A stretch of 64,000 bases of DNA, from the NCBI RefSeq assembly GCF_009765275.1, contig NZ_VOPH01000005.1, forward strand, positions 62,001 through 126,000, in the 5' to 3' direction. The position numbers and the translations under genes are program-made. The DNA comes from Chachezhania sediminis. Lineage in GTDB: Bacteria > Pseudomonadota > Alphaproteobacteria > Rhodobacterales > Rhodobacteraceae. Below the pieces are notes generated by a model that did not search any database, was not told the DNA's origin, and saw only the letters and a program-made list of their open reading frames with translations. Shown one piece after another: positions 28,429 through 37,515 of this stretch (its first letter is position 1; each line of letters begins with the position of its first letter).

Positions 28429-29985
28429 TTATTTCTTGACGATCCGACCGTCGATATAGGGCGTGTACGGCCCGTTGGCGGCCAGGTACTCCGCCGTCAC
28501 ATCCGCCAGGTCGGGTCCGAAGTCATAGGCGTTCTGGGCATCGACGAACATCTTGTAGCCGTCGCCGCCGCCGCGGACATAGTTGTTCGACACCACGCCA
28601 TAAAGCTTGTCCATCTCGATAGGGGCGCCGCCGACCATCACGTCGCTGATACGGCTGCCGACCTCGGCCGTGGGATCGAAGGCATAGCTCATGCCCGCGA
28701 CCTGCGCAAAGCGGCCGGCGCCGTCTTCATACTGGCTGACGCCGTTTTCCAGGGCTGCCACCAGCGTCGCACCGGTGACCTGGAAGGTCGACAGCGTGTT
28801 CTGGAACGGCAGCACGGTCAGCACCTCGCCCATGGTGACGGGGCCCGCATCGATGGACGCCCGCAGCCCGCCGCCATTGGTGAACGCGATTTCGACCCCC
28901 TGGTCCTTCACCCGGTCCAGCATAGCGTCGGCAACAAGGTTGCCCATGGTGCATTCCGCCGCCCGGCATGACCCGCGTTCGCCATCGATGGGCGCGGCCG
29001 TTTCGGCCACGACCTTGCTGCGGATTTCGTCCAACGGCTTGGCGGCCTCGGCGATGCGGTCGACGGTGGGCGCGTCCTCGGTCACGGCGGCATCCATCAG
29101 AAGCGGCTGACCCGAAGCCGAGATGATCTTGCCGTCGTCGTCAAAGGTCACGTTCAGCTCGCCCAGGTATTTGCCATAGGCATAGGCCTGCACGATGGCG
29201 GTGTCGCCGACCATGGTCGGGTACGGCCCCTTGGCGCCGTCCATGTCCCCCAAGAGCGAATTGTCGTGGCCACCCACGATCACGTCGACGCCGGTGGTGC
29301 CGGCCGCGACTTCCTTGTCGACGTTGTAGCCCGAGTGCGACAGCACGATGATCTTGTTCACGCCTTCGGCGGTCAGCTTGTCGACCTCGCCCTGCACGGC
29401 GGCGACGGGATCGCTGAAGGTGATGTTCGGGCCGGGGCTGGCCAGTTCGTCGGTATCCTCGGGCGTCAGGCCGATCAGGCCGATCTTCTGGCCGCCCTTT
29501 TCGATGATCGTGGACTTCATCAGCTTGCCGGCCAGCGCCGGTTCGTTGCTGACATCCGCGTTCGACATCAGGACCGGGAAGTCGACCGCGGACATGAACC
29601 CGGCCAGAACCTCGGGGCCATCGTCGAATTCGTGGTTGCCCACGGTCATCGCGTCATAGCCTTCCTTGTTCATCATCTCGGCGGCCAGCTTGCCCTTGTA
29701 ATAGGTATAGAACAGCGTGCCCTGGAACTGGTCGCCGCCGTCGACCAGGATGGAATTCCCGGCCCGCGCCCGTGCGTCTGTGATCGCGGTAACCAGCCGG
29801 GCTGACCCGCCGAAACACTTGCCTTCGGTGTTGTCCTCGGCCGAACAGCCGCTGTCGTACTTGCTGATCGGCTCGAACCGCGAATGGAAATCGTTGGTAT
29901 GCAGGATCGTCAAATTGTACTCGGCAGCCGCGGCGCCGGCAGACAGCGCCAGTGCGGCAGCGGACAGGAAAAACCGGGTCAACAT
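28429..29985 (-). CDS. Periplasmic bifunctional metallophosphatase/5'-nucleotidase (UshA-like)
   Basis: A 518-residue secreted enzyme that strips phosphate from nucleotides (and related esters) outside the inner membrane. The N-terminal signal peptide (FFLSAAALALSAGAAAAE) ends near residue 21. The calcineurin-like metallophosphatase domain shows LTILHTNDFHSRF, GGDQFQGT, GNHEFDDG and VGGHDN metal ligands, and the C-terminal nucleotidase domain shows FTNGGGLRASI. A CAGGGAG ribosome site precedes the ATG. It would release nucleosides that the BMP importer and the Cdd/Deo/Upp enzymes use. A strong hairpin follows the stop. Confidence 0.92.
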   Translation of the reverse strand: MLTRFFLSAAALALSAGAAAAEYNLTILHTNDFHSRFEPISKYDSGCSAEDNTEGKCFGGSARLVTAITDARARAGNSILVDGGDQFQGTLFYTYYKGKLAAEMMNKEGYDAMTVGNHEFDDGPEVLAGFMSAVDFPVLMSNADVSNEPALAGKLMKSTIIEKGGQKIGLIGLTPEDTDELASPGPNITFSDPVAAVQGEVDKLTAEGVNKIIVLSHSGYNVDKEVAAGTTGVDVIVGGHDNSLLGDMDGAKGPYPTMVGDTAIVQAYAYGKYLGELNVTFDDDGKIISASGQPLLMDAAVTEDAPTVDRIAEAAKPLDEIRSKVVAETAAPIDGERGSCRAAECTMGNLVADAMLDRVKDQGVEIAFTNGGGLRASIDAGPVTMGEVLTVLPFQNTLSTFQVTGATLVAALENGVSQYEDGAGRFAQVAGMSYAFDPTAEVGSRISDVMVGGAPIEMDKLYGVVSNNYVRGGGDGYKMFVDAQNAYDFGPDLADVTAEYLAANGPYTPYIDGRIVKK

Positions 29986-30112
29986 GAAAGTGCTCCCTGA
30001 TGATTGATCCCGCGATGCTGCGATGCCGCGCGCAGGTTGTCAAAGTGTCTTGCTACGTCACGGGCACGGGAATCCGCTTGCGCACTGCGCCGCAACGCGG
30101 CATCTGACGCGC

Positions 30113-30451
30113 ATGCTGATCTACAAGATTTTCCGGGCCGACGAATGGGCGGCCTTTGACCGCGCAGGCGAGACGCTGGGCGCCCCCGTGGACCTGGAAG
30201 ACGGGTACATCCACTTTTCCACGGCCGAACAGGTCGCCGGGACCGCCGCCAAGCATTTCGCGGGCGAAGACGGCTTGGTGCTGCTGGCCTGCAAGGTCCG
30301 CCCCTTCGGCGACAAGCTGAAGTGGGAAACCTCGCGCGGGGATGCGCTGTTCCCCCATCTTTACGCACCACTGAAGCGCGAGGACGTGGCCTGGTGCCGC
30401 CCCGTGCCGCTGGAAGCCGGCCGCCACGTCTTCCCGGCCGAGATGGCCTGA
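30113..30451 (+). CDS. DUF952 family protein
   Basis: A 112-residue soluble protein of DUF952: [13 protein letters not shown] at the start, [21 protein letters not shown] in the middle and [19 protein letters not shown] later. The fold is related to ADP-ribosyl/NAD-type pockets in some reports, but no function is established and I assign none. One base separates it from pyrD, so the two are co-translated. Confidence 0.88.
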   Translation: MLIYKIFRADEWAAFDRAGETLGAPVDLEDGYIHFSTAEQVAGTAAKHFAGEDGLVLLACKVRPFGDKLKWETSRGDALFPHLYAPLKREDVAWCRPVPLEAGRHVFPAEMA

Positions 30452-30452
30452 C

Positions 30453-31517
30453 ATGAGCACGGGTGTCGAACGGTTCGGGCTGAAGACCCTGCACAAACTC
30501 GATCCCGAAACGGCGCATGGGCTGGCGCTGAAGGCGCTTCGCCTCCGGCTGGTGCGCCTGCCTGGCAAGCTGACCACGCCCCGGCTTCAGGTGAAGCTGG
30601 CAGGGCTTGACCTGCCGAACCCGGTCGGACTGGCCGCGGGCTTCGACAAGAATGCCGTGGCGCTGGCGCCACTGGGCCAGGCCGGTTTCGGCTTTGTCGA
30701 GGTGGGCGCGGTCACGCCCCGCCCGCAGCCCGGCAATCCGAAGCCGCGGCTGTTCCGCCTGACCGAAGATCAGGCCGCGATCAACCGCTTCGGCTTCAAC
30801 AACGACGGCATGGCCATCGTCGCCGCACGGCTGGCCCGCCGGCGCAAGCACTGGGGCATCGTCGGCCTCAACCTGGGCGCCAACAAGGACAGCGAAGACC
30901 GCGCCGGCGATTTCGCCCGGGTCCTGGCGACCTGCGGCCGGCATGTCGACTTCGCGACCGTCAACGTGTCGTCGCCCAATACCGAAAGGCTGCGCGACCT
31001 GCAGGGCAAGGCGGCCCTGTCTGCGCTGCTGACGCGGGTGATGGATGCCCGCGCCGCCCTGCCCGTCCATATCCCGGTCTTCCTGAAGATCTCTCCCGAC
31101 CTGACCCTGGACGAGATCGGCGATATCGCCGACGTCGCCCTGGAACAGAAGCTGGACGGGATCATCGCCACCAACACGACCCTGTCGCGCGAAGGGCTGA
31201 AAAGCCCGCAGGCGGCCGAGGCCGGCGGGATTTCCGGCGCGCCGCTTTTCGACAAGTCCACCCGGGTCCTGGCGATGCTGCATGCCGAAACCGGGGGCAG
31301 GATCCCGCTGATCGGTGTCGGCGGCGTCCGGTCGGCCGAAGACGCCTATGCCAAGATCCGCGCCGGGGCGACCGCCGTTCAGGTCTATACCGCCATGGTC
31401 TTCGAAGGCATGTCGCTGATCCCCCGCATCGTCGAGGGACTGGACAAGCTGCTGGAGCGGGACGGCTTTTCATCCCTGACGCAGGCGCGGGGCGTGGACC
31501 GGAACCTCTGGCTGTAA
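30453..31517 (+). CDS. pyrD: Dihydroorotate dehydrogenase (quinone)
   Basis: Class 2, membrane-associated flavoenzyme that oxidises dihydroorotate to orotate with quinone, the fourth step of UMP synthesis. The 354-residue chain has an N-terminal amphipathic helical extension (about 1-45) for quinone access, then a FMN TIM barrel with [28 protein letters not shown] and the catalytic serine region [22 protein letters not shown] and [14 protein letters not shown] complete the barrel. It tightly follows the DUF952 gene and is convergent with the MATE gene (4-base gap). Confidence 0.96.
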   Translation: MSTGVERFGLKTLHKLDPETAHGLALKALRLRLVRLPGKLTTPRLQVKLAGLDLPNPVGLAAGFDKNAVALAPLGQAGFGFVEVGAVTPRPQPGNPKPRLFRLTEDQAAINRFGFNNDGMAIVAARLARRRKHWGIVGLNLGANKDSEDRAGDFARVLATCGRHVDFATVNVSSPNTERLRDLQGKAALSALLTRVMDARAALPVHIPVFLKISPDLTLDEIGDIADVALEQKLDGIIATNTTLSREGLKSPQAAEAGGISGAPLFDKSTRVLAMLHAETGGRIPLIGVGGVRSAEDAYAKIRAGATAVQVYTAMVFEGMSLIPRIVEGLDKLLERDGFSSLTQARGVDRNLWL

Positions 31518-31521
31518 GGCC

Positions 31522-32940
31522 TCAGGCGGGGCGTTCGGCCTCCGCCTCCAGCGCGGGATAGCGCAAGGCCAGCGTGATGCCACGCGCCACGAAGGAAATC
31601 AGCAACGAGATCCAGAGCCCGTGCGCGCCCATGAGTGGGACAAGGATCGCTGCGGAGATCGCGTAGATGGCCAGGCTGATCACCATCATGTTGCGCATGT
31701 CGCGGGTGCGGGTCGCGCCGATGAAAATGCCGTCGAACATCCACGCCGCCGTCCCCAGCACCGGCGCCAGCACCATGTAGACCAGGTATTCCCGGGCCGT
31801 ATCGCGGACCGGCTGGGACGTGGTCAGGATGTCGATCACCGGCCCGCCCGCCAGGGCATAGGTGATCATCAGCACAACGCCGATCCCGAAGCCCCAGATG
31901 CTGGTCACCACCGCCGCGCGGCGCAGCGTCGCCCGCTGCCGTGCGCCAAGCGCCTGGCCCACCAGCGCCTCTGCCGCAAAGGCAAAGCCGTCCATGGCGA
32001 AGGCGGTGGTCATCAGGAATTGCAGCAGCACCTGGTTGGCCGCCAGCACAACGTCGCCCATGCCGCCGGTGACGAAGAGGAACGACACGAAGGTCGCCTC
32101 GAGCAGCAGCGACCGGATCAGGATGTCGGTGTTGACCGACAGCATGTGCTTCAGCCGTGCGGCAGCAAAGACCACAGGCCAGTTGCGCCAGTCGGGCACG
32201 TTGAAGGCCCCGCGGCAGAACCACAGGCCCAGGGCCAGCCCGGTCCATTCCGACAGGAATGTGGCAAAGGCCACCCCGTTGACACCCCAGCCCAGGCCCA
32301 GCACGAACCACAGGTCCAGACCCATGTTCATGCCGTTCATCCAGACCTGGATCACCAGCACCTCGCGCGTGCGTTCCTGTGCGATCAGCCAGCCTGTGAT
32401 GCCGTAGATCGCGATTGCCGCGGGCGAGGACCAGATCCGGATCCCCATGTAGGACCGCGCCAGGGCCTCGACCTCGGGCGACGATGGCGACATCTTCAGC
32501 GCAAGCCAGAACAGCGGCCCCTGCAGCAGGATCAGCGCCAGCCCGGCTGTGGCACCGATCAGCAGGGCCCGGGTCAGAAGTGCCGCGACCTCACCCTTGT
32601 CGCCGGCGCCCAGGGCCTGGCCGGTCAGCCCGACCGTGCCCATCCGCAAGAAGCCGAAGATCCAGTAGATCGTGGTCAGGATGATCGCGCCGATCCCCAC
32701 GGCGCCGATGGGCGCGGCCAGCCCCATCTGCCCCACGACGCCGGTGTCGACAGTGCCCAGGATCGGCACGGTGGCATTCGAGATGACGATGGGCAGCGCG
32801 ATCTTCAGCACCCGCCGGTGGGTGATGTCGCCCGGCCCGGTGATCCGACCGCCGCCCGGCGCCTCCTCGATGGTCGAGGCTTCAGCAGCCAGCGAGGCCG
32901 CGCCCGACGGGACCTGCCCGTCCAAGAATTTGTCAGTCAT
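31522..32940 (-). CDS. MATE-family efflux transporter
   Basis: A 472-residue inner-membrane exporter with about twelve helices in two repeats, of the NorM/DinF type, driven by Na+ or H+. Recognisable are HRRVLKIALPIVISNATVPILGTVDTGVVGQMG near the start (residues about 40-72) and ANQVLLQFLMTTAFAMDGFAFAAEALVGQALGA in the second half, typical of the DinF branch. The start at 32940 overlaps the preceding thioesterase by 8 bases. Last of a three-gene operon with two hotdog proteins, a linkage that may mean export of an acyl compound or detoxification. Substrate not readable. Confidence 0.9.
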   Translation of the reverse strand: MTDKFLDGQVPSGAASLAAEASTIEEAPGGGRITGPGDITHRRVLKIALPIVISNATVPILGTVDTGVVGQMGLAAPIGAVGIGAIILTTIYWIFGFLRMGTVGLTGQALGAGDKGEVAALLTRALLIGATAGLALILLQGPLFWLALKMSPSSPEVEALARSYMGIRIWSSPAAIAIYGITGWLIAQERTREVLVIQVWMNGMNMGLDLWFVLGLGWGVNGVAFATFLSEWTGLALGLWFCRGAFNVPDWRNWPVVFAAARLKHMLSVNTDILIRSLLLEATFVSFLFVTGGMGDVVLAANQVLLQFLMTTAFAMDGFAFAAEALVGQALGARQRATLRRAAVVTSIWGFGIGVVLMITYALAGGPVIDILTTSQPVRDTAREYLVYMVLAPVLGTAAWMFDGIFIGATRTRDMRNMMVISLAIYAISAAILVPLMGAHGLWISLLISFVARGITLALRYPALEAEAERPA

Positions 32941-33532
32941 CCGAGGTCTGACGCCCCGTATTCGGCGCCTCTTCCGCCAGCTTGGCAAAGAGGTTCGGCC
33001 GCGGCACGTCCGGGCTGACGCCGCTGTCGGTCCGCTCAGGCATCAGGAAATGGCCCGTGGCCTGCGCGAACAGCCGTTCGCGGTTGTCCTGCCAGGCTTC
33101 GACATGAACCGACGCATAGCGCCGGCCCAGCCGGTCGATCCGCGCCCTTGCATAGGCATCCCGGGGAAGACCCGACCGCAGGTAGTCGACCGTCATGTCG
33201 ATGGTCTTGGGCAGCCGCGGCAGGTCGCCCGCCTGCAACTGCGCCAGGTCGATGGCGCCGCTTTCCACATCCGCCCAAAGATGCGTCCAGCTAAGCGAGA
33301 TCATCGCCGTGACCTCCAGAAAGGCCGCCGTGGCCCCGCCATGCAGCGCCGGCAGCCAGGGGTTGCCGATCAGCCCGTCCCGGAAATGCAGGACACCGGT
33401 CAGTTCGTCGCCGCGGCGGTCGAAGGTGATGCCCAGGTAACCGGCATAGGGCACGCCTTCGACCAGCGCCGACAGTGCGGCATCCCGGCGCTGCTTGACC
33501 ACCTGAACGGGTTCGGGGCGCTTGGCATTCAT
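32933..33532 (-). CDS. PaaI-type hotdog thioesterase
   Basis: A 199-residue hotdog-fold protein that should hydrolyse an acyl-CoA thioester. The family's active-site helix is seen as NPWLPALHGGATAAFLEVTAMISL (about 79-102), with HGG and the following Ala/Glu. The C-terminal part (MPERTDSGVSPDVPRPNLF) is an extra tail not always present. It is the second gene of the operon and shares an ATGA overlap with the first thioesterase, a probable paralogue. Substrate unknown. Confidence 0.85.
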   Translation of the reverse strand: MNAKRPEPVQVVKQRRDAALSALVEGVPYAGYLGITFDRRGDELTGVLHFRDGLIGNPWLPALHGGATAAFLEVTAMISLSWTHLWADVESGAIDLAQLQAGDLPRLPKTIDMTVDYLRSGLPRDAYARARIDRLGRRYASVHVEAWQDNRERLFAQATGHFLMPERTDSGVSPDVPRPNLFAKLAEEAPNTGRQTSDD

Positions 33533-33948
33533 TTCGCGGGCTCCACAGTGAAGGTGCCGGTGGCGGTGGCCAACGGCGTCTCGCGGTCGTCGTCATAGGC
33601 CAGGGCTCGCACGAAGGCGACGCTGCGGGTCGCGTGATAGCAGGTGGCCTTGACCGTGATTTCCTGCCCCGGGGCGGCGCCCCGCAGGTGGTCGATGCGC
33701 AGACCGATGGTCGCCGTGCCGCCGCCGCCGGCCGGGTGGCACAGCACGGCCGCGCCGCAGCAGCTGTCCATCAGGGCCGTCAGCGCGCCGCCATGGATCA
33801 CGCCGGTCCTTGGGTCGCCGATCAGGCGGGGATCGTAGGGCAAGGCCATTTCGGCCCAGCCTTCGCCGATCTCGATGAACCGCATGTTCATGTCCCGGCA
33901 ATGGGCAATGGCGTCGATATAGCTCTTGGCGAACTGGTCCTTGTCCAT
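33529..33948 (-). CDS. PaaI-type hotdog thioesterase
   Basis: A 139-residue hotdog thioesterase with GVIHGGALTALMDSCCGAAVL (about 48-68), the usual active-site helix with the catalytic Asp in the D of LMDS, and LRIDHLRGAAPGQEITVKA as the following strand. The Met at 33948 is chosen because the family core begins soon after; a longer frame to 33981 exists. First gene of the thioesterase-thioesterase-MATE operon. Divergent from the MerR gene at 34150. Confidence 0.88.
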   Translation of the reverse strand: MDKDQFAKSYIDAIAHCRDMNMRFIEIGEGWAEMALPYDPRLIGDPRTGVIHGGALTALMDSCCGAAVLCHPAGGGGTATIGLRIDHLRGAAPGQEITVKATCYHATRSVAFVRALAYDDDRETPLATATGTFTVEPAK

Positions 33949-34149
33949 GGTCCCGTGTCCCTTCGCGGCCGGCCTGGGCATTCCTGTCCCCTGCTTTATG
34001 CAAGCCGGATGTCACGGCGGCAAGGCCGGCCCCCCATACCGTCAGGAAGGGAAGGCCCCGTGCCCTTCGGCCCGCATCCCTTGCGCCGGCGATGTTGCAC
34101 AGCCCGCCGCAAGCGCATAGGTTCCCCGCGAAGACCGGAGGGGGCAGAC

Positions 34150-34524
34150 ATGTCGGATACACGCCTGACATTCAAGGAAATGTGCGCCGAGTTCGACGTG
34201 ACGCCGCGCACCCTGCGGTATTACGAATATATCGAGCTTCTGAGCCCCGACCGCGAGGGCCGCTCGCGCTTTTATGGCGCCCGCGACCGGGTCCGGATGA
34301 AGCTGATCCTGCGGGGCCGCAGGTTCGGCTTCCAGCTGGAAGAGATCCGGCAGTGGCTGGAAATCTACGAGAAGCAGGGAAACAAGGCCCAGGCCGAAGC
34401 CTTCCTTGAAATGGCCGACCGTCAGCTTGTGGCCCTGGACGAACAGCGCCAGCAACTGGTCGAGGCCATCGCCGAACTGGGCGAAACCCGGGCCGAAATC
34501 GCCAGGACGCTTTCCGACAGCTGA
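34150..34524 (+). CDS. MerR-family transcriptional regulator (first of a tandem pair)
   Basis: A 124-residue regulator. The winged helix is TFKEMCAEFDVTPRTLRYYEYIELLSP (7-33) with the hallmark RTLRYYE, followed by the SRFYGARDRVRMKLILRGRRFGFQLEEIRQWLEIY stretch in pieces (39-73) and a C-terminal coiled coil (about 75-120). There are no cysteines in the C-terminal region, so it is not a metal sensor; the closest known types regulate fatty or branched-chain acid breakdown. It resembles the next MerR protein closely over the DNA-binding part. Confidence 0.9.
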   Translation: MSDTRLTFKEMCAEFDVTPRTLRYYEYIELLSPDREGRSRFYGARDRVRMKLILRGRRFGFQLEEIRQWLEIYEKQGNKAQAEAFLEMADRQLVALDEQRQQLVEAIAELGETRAEIARTLSDS

Positions 34525-34542
34525 TCTTCACGATGCCCGAAG

Positions 34543-34574
34543 TTGACGCAACGTACAAGTTACGTAAACGTCAA
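34543..34574 (+). promoter_or_regulatory. 32-base palindrome, probable MerR operator
   Basis: Outer half-sites TTGACG (34543-34548) and CGTCAA (34569-34574) face each other, with ACGTAC and the perfect palindrome TTACGTAA (34560-34567) inside. It begins 18 bases after the first MerR stop, upstream of the second MerR gene. MerR proteins bind long dyads between stretched promoter elements, and TTGACG could double as a -35 box. The pattern resembles operators I recall for LiuR-type MerR regulators of acyl-CoA catabolism, unverified here. Confidence 0.55.
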
Positions 34575-34621
34575 AGCTGTGTTTGACTGCCGCCAGAACG
34601 AAGAACAGATTCGCGAAATTG

Positions 34622-35248
34622 ATGACCGATAGAAACTATGCACACCAAGACGCCCACGCCGGATCGGCTGCGGGCAACACCGGCAACGCAGATTCCGAAC
34701 GGACCATGAGCGAGCTGACCTCCATCCCCGGGTTCTTTTCCGACGACGGGGACGACCGCCGGAACGCCGCCGGCGTGGCCGCTGGTCATGACGGTTCGTC
34801 CTTCGACGATGGCAACGACGACACGCCCGGCGACCTGATGACCATCCGCGAAATGAGCGATGCCTTCGAGGTCACCCCGCGCACCCTGCGTTTCTATGAA
34901 GCGAAGGAACTGCTGTTCCCGATCCGCAAAGGCCAGAAGCGGCTGTTCACCCGCCGCGACCGTGCCCGGCTCAAGCTGATCCTGCGCGGCAAGCGGTTTG
35001 GTTTCCGCCTGGAAGAGATCCGGCAGCTGCTGGAACTCTATCACATGGGCGACCAGCAGCTGACCCAGCTGTCGCGGACCCACCGGATCGGCCTGGAACG
35101 GCTGGCGGACATGGAACGCCAGCGGGACGACCTTAATCGCACCATTGCCGACCTGAAGGAACAACTGGCATGGGGCGAACGCATGATCGCGACGCTCAGC
35201 GCCCGCCAGACCGACGACAGCGACGCCCGGGACCCGGACGTCTCGTGA
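34622..35248 (+). CDS. MerR-family transcriptional regulator (second of a tandem pair)
   Basis: A 208-residue regulator whose winged helix reads MTIREMSDAFEVTPRTLRFYEAKELLFP, split around residues 73-100, then RLFTRRDRARLKLILRGKRFGFRLEEIRQLLELY in segments, then a coiled coil. It carries an unusual 70-residue N-terminal extension rich in Asp, Gly and Ser (FFSDDGDDRRN, FDDGNDDTPGD). The start is uncertain: 34622 (chosen), 34706 (MSELTSIPGF) or a TTG at 34583; none has a clear ribosome site. Adjacent to acyl-CoA dehydrogenase, thiolase and fadJ genes, it likely controls them. Confidence 0.85.
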   Translation: MTDRNYAHQDAHAGSAAGNTGNADSERTMSELTSIPGFFSDDGDDRRNAAGVAAGHDGSSFDDGNDDTPGDLMTIREMSDAFEVTPRTLRFYEAKELLFPIRKGQKRLFTRRDRARLKLILRGKRFGFRLEEIRQLLELYHMGDQQLTQLSRTHRIGLERLADMERQRDDLNRTIADLKEQLAWGERMIATLSARQTDDSDARDPDVS

Positions 35249-35262
35249 CCCGACCGAAACGC

Positions 35263-35282
35263 GGGCCGTGATCCCACGGCCC
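35263..35282 (+). terminator. Hairpin after the second MerR gene
   Basis: Perfect 8-bp stem GGGCCGTG / CACGGCCC with a 4-base loop, 15 bases past the MerR stop and upstream of the acyl-CoA dehydrogenase gene. No T-run, so only a probable terminator or 3'-end hairpin. Confidence 0.45.
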
Positions 35283-35398
35283 CCTGAATGACGTCAGTGC
35301 GGGGCCCGGCCCCCGCGCGACAGAATCTCTGTCTTGAAATCCGGCACGGTTGTGCTGACCCGCCGGAACTCGCCCGCAAGTCACGGAGGAGTGACCGC

Positions 35399-37180
35399 AT
35401 GCCCCGCTATACCGCCCCCACCAAGGACACCCAGTTCCTTCTGCACGATGTGCTGAAGATCTCGGCCTCGGACATTCCCGGCTATGCCGATCTTGAGCCC
35501 GATTTCACCGCCGCCATCCTGGAAGAGGCCGGCAAGCTGGCATCCGAAGTGATGCAGCCGCTGAACACCGTGGGCGATGTCGAAGGCTGCACCCTGGAAA
35601 ACGGCGTGGTCCGAACGCCCGAAGGGTTCAAGGCAGCCTTCGAGCAGATGAAGGAAGGGGGCTGGTCCGGCATCGATTTCCCGGAAGAATTCGGCGGTCA
35701 GAACCTGCCCCACGTGGTCAGCTCTGCCATCGGCGAATATTTCTCGGCCGCCAACCAGGCCTTCACCATGTACCAGGGTCTGACCCATGGCGCGGCCTCG
35801 GCCATCCTGGCGCATGGCTCGGACGAACAGAAGCAGACCTACCTGCCCAAGATGGTGTCCTGCGACTGGACCGGCACCATGAACCTGACGGAACCGCATT
35901 GCGGCACCGATCTGGGCATGATGCGTACCAAGGCCGAGCCGCAGGGTGACGGGTCCTACAAGATCACCGGCCAGAAGATCTTCATCTCGGCCGGCGAACA
36001 CGACCTGGCCGACAACATCATCCACCTGGTGCTGGCCAAGATTCCCGGCGGCCCCGAAGGCATCAAGGGCGTGTCTCTCTTCATCGTGCCGAAGTTCCTC
36101 GTGAACGAGGACGGCTCGCTTGGCGCCCGCAACGGCGTGAGCTGCGGCAAGATCGAAGAGAAGATGGGCATCCACGGCAATGCCACCTGCGTCATGAACT
36201 ATGACGGCGCGACCGGCTGGCTTCTGGGCGAGGCCCACAAGGGCATGCGCGCCATGTTCACCATGATGAACGAGGCCCGCCTGGGCGTCGGCATGCAGGG
36301 CCTGTCGCAAGCGGATGCCGCCTATCAGAACGCCGTCGACTACGCCAAGGACCGGCTGCAGGGCCGCGACGTGACCGGCGCCAAGAACCCGGACGGCCCG
36401 GCCGATCCGATCATCGTCCACCCGGACGTCCGCCGCGCGCTGATGGACCAAAAGAGCTTTGCCGAGGGCGCGCGTGCCTTCGTGCTCTGGGGTGCCACGA
36501 TGATCGACAAGGCGGTGCGCACGGGCGACAAGGACGCGGACGGACTGATCTCGCTCCTGACGCCGGTGATCAAGGGCTTCCTGACCGACCAGGGCTACGA
36601 CATGACCGTGAAGGCCCAGCAGGTCTATGGCGGCCACGGCTACATCGAGGAATGGGGCATGTCGCAATATACCCGCGACGCCCGCATCGCGATGATCTAC
36701 GAGGGCGCAAACGGCATCCAGGCGCTGGACCTCGTGGGCCGCAAGCTGGCCTCGGACGGAGGCAAGCACGTGATGGCGTTCTTCGACCTGGTGAAAAGCT
36801 TCATCAAGGACAATGCCGGCAGCGACGAGTCCTATGACAAGGCGTTCCTGGACCCGCTGAAGGCGGCGTCGAAGGACCTGCAGTCGGCCGGCATGTACTT
36901 CATGCAGAACGGCATGACCAACCCGAACAACGCGCTGTCGGGGTCCTATGACTTCATGCACATGTTCGGCCATGTCTGCCTGGGCCTGATGTGGGCCCAG
37001 ATCGCCAAGGCGGCCAAGGCTGCCCTGGATGCCGGCACCGGCGACACCGCGTTCTACGAGACCAAGATCGCAACCGGCCGCTACTACATGGCGCGCCAGT
37101 TGCCGGCCACCGCGCTGCACCTGGCCCGGATCCAGACCGGTGCCGACACAGTCATGGCGCTGGACGCGGCCAACTTCTGA
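35399..37180 (+). CDS. Acyl-CoA dehydrogenase with C-terminal extension
   Basis: A 593-residue FAD-dependent enzyme introducing the first double bond into an acyl-CoA. It has a N-terminal extension starting [18 protein letters not shown] (the N-acyl domain of this long group), the FAD/substrate stretches [16 protein letters not shown] and [12 protein letters not shown], and the base-containing [18 protein letters not shown] (glutamate of YEG). A C-terminal domain of about 130 residues follows. This group includes the methylmercaptopropionyl-CoA dehydrogenase DmdC and fatty acyl-CoA enzymes; the sequence does not decide between them. A GGAGGAG ribosome site precedes the ATG. Confidence 0.92.
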   Translation: MPRYTAPTKDTQFLLHDVLKISASDIPGYADLEPDFTAAILEEAGKLASEVMQPLNTVGDVEGCTLENGVVRTPEGFKAAFEQMKEGGWSGIDFPEEFGGQNLPHVVSSAIGEYFSAANQAFTMYQGLTHGAASAILAHGSDEQKQTYLPKMVSCDWTGTMNLTEPHCGTDLGMMRTKAEPQGDGSYKITGQKIFISAGEHDLADNIIHLVLAKIPGGPEGIKGVSLFIVPKFLVNEDGSLGARNGVSCGKIEEKMGIHGNATCVMNYDGATGWLLGEAHKGMRAMFTMMNEARLGVGMQGLSQADAAYQNAVDYAKDRLQGRDVTGAKNPDGPADPIIVHPDVRRALMDQKSFAEGARAFVLWGATMIDKAVRTGDKDADGLISLLTPVIKGFLTDQGYDMTVKAQQVYGGHGYIEEWGMSQYTRDARIAMIYEGANGIQALDLVGRKLASDGGKHVMAFFDLVKSFIKDNAGSDESYDKAFLDPLKAASKDLQSAGMYFMQNGMTNPNNALSGSYDFMHMFGHVCLGLMWAQIAKAAKAALDAGTGDTAFYETKIATGRYYMARQLPATALHLARIQTGADTVMALDAANF

Positions 37181-37238
37181 AATGGTCAGGCACGATCGGT
37201 CGGGACATGTTCCTGACCGGTCCTCGTCCGCGGCCCGG

Positions 37239-37277
37239 CGGATGCCTCCGGCGGGAGGTATTTGGAAAGAGAAGAAG
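37239..37277 (+). repeat. Dispersed intergenic element, copy 3 (plus)
   Basis: Starts CGGATGCCTCCGGCGG and ends GTATTTGGAAAGAGAAGAAG, identical to copy 1 at 23905 apart from one extra G (GGGAGGTATTT instead of GGGAGTATTT). Lies 59 bases after the acyl-CoA dehydrogenase stop. Confidence 0.75.
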
Positions 37278-37453
37278 CCGCGAAGCTTTTTCGGGGCCGT
37301 CCACCCCGCCGCCGAAGCGCGATCTCGCTAGGCGGCACTGGCGCGGGCGGCGGGGCTTCTCCTCTTGCGGTCATCGGCGCTCCCGCCTGTACCGCGGCGC
37401 CAGTGAAACACCGTTAACGTTAATGTGGGGTTACCAGGACAGGCACTTTGGGG

Positions 37454-37480
37454 TTTCTTCTCTTTGAAAATACTCCGATC
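37454..37480 (-). repeat. Dispersed intergenic element, copy 4 (inverted, partial)
   Basis: On the minus strand reads GATCGGAGTATTTTCAAAG then AGAAGAAA. Shorter and more diverged than copy 3, which it faces across about 176 bases, allowing long-range pairing. Confidence 0.55.
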
Positions 37481-37515
37481 CGACATCGGATCCTTGCGCC
37501 TGAGGAGGCCAGTAC

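Larger units (their letters stand above)
37181..37515. other. 335-base spacer with an inverted pair of dispersed elements
   Basis: Between the acyl-CoA dehydrogenase and GST genes, no credible gene is seen. It contains the repeat copies at 37239-37277 and 37454-37480 in opposite orientation, and GTTAACGTTAA at 37413-37423. The promoter of the GST gene is probably in its right half. Confidence 0.55.

Noticed and set aside
35381-37120. 579-codon minus-strand frame opposite acyl-CoA dehydrogenase
   Set aside because: Shadow frame; the plus-strand gene has the ribosome site and all catalytic motifs.
37413-37423. GTTAACGTTAA as a CtrA site before the GST gene
   Set aside because: The spacing between the TTAA halves is 2, not 7, so it does not fit the consensus.
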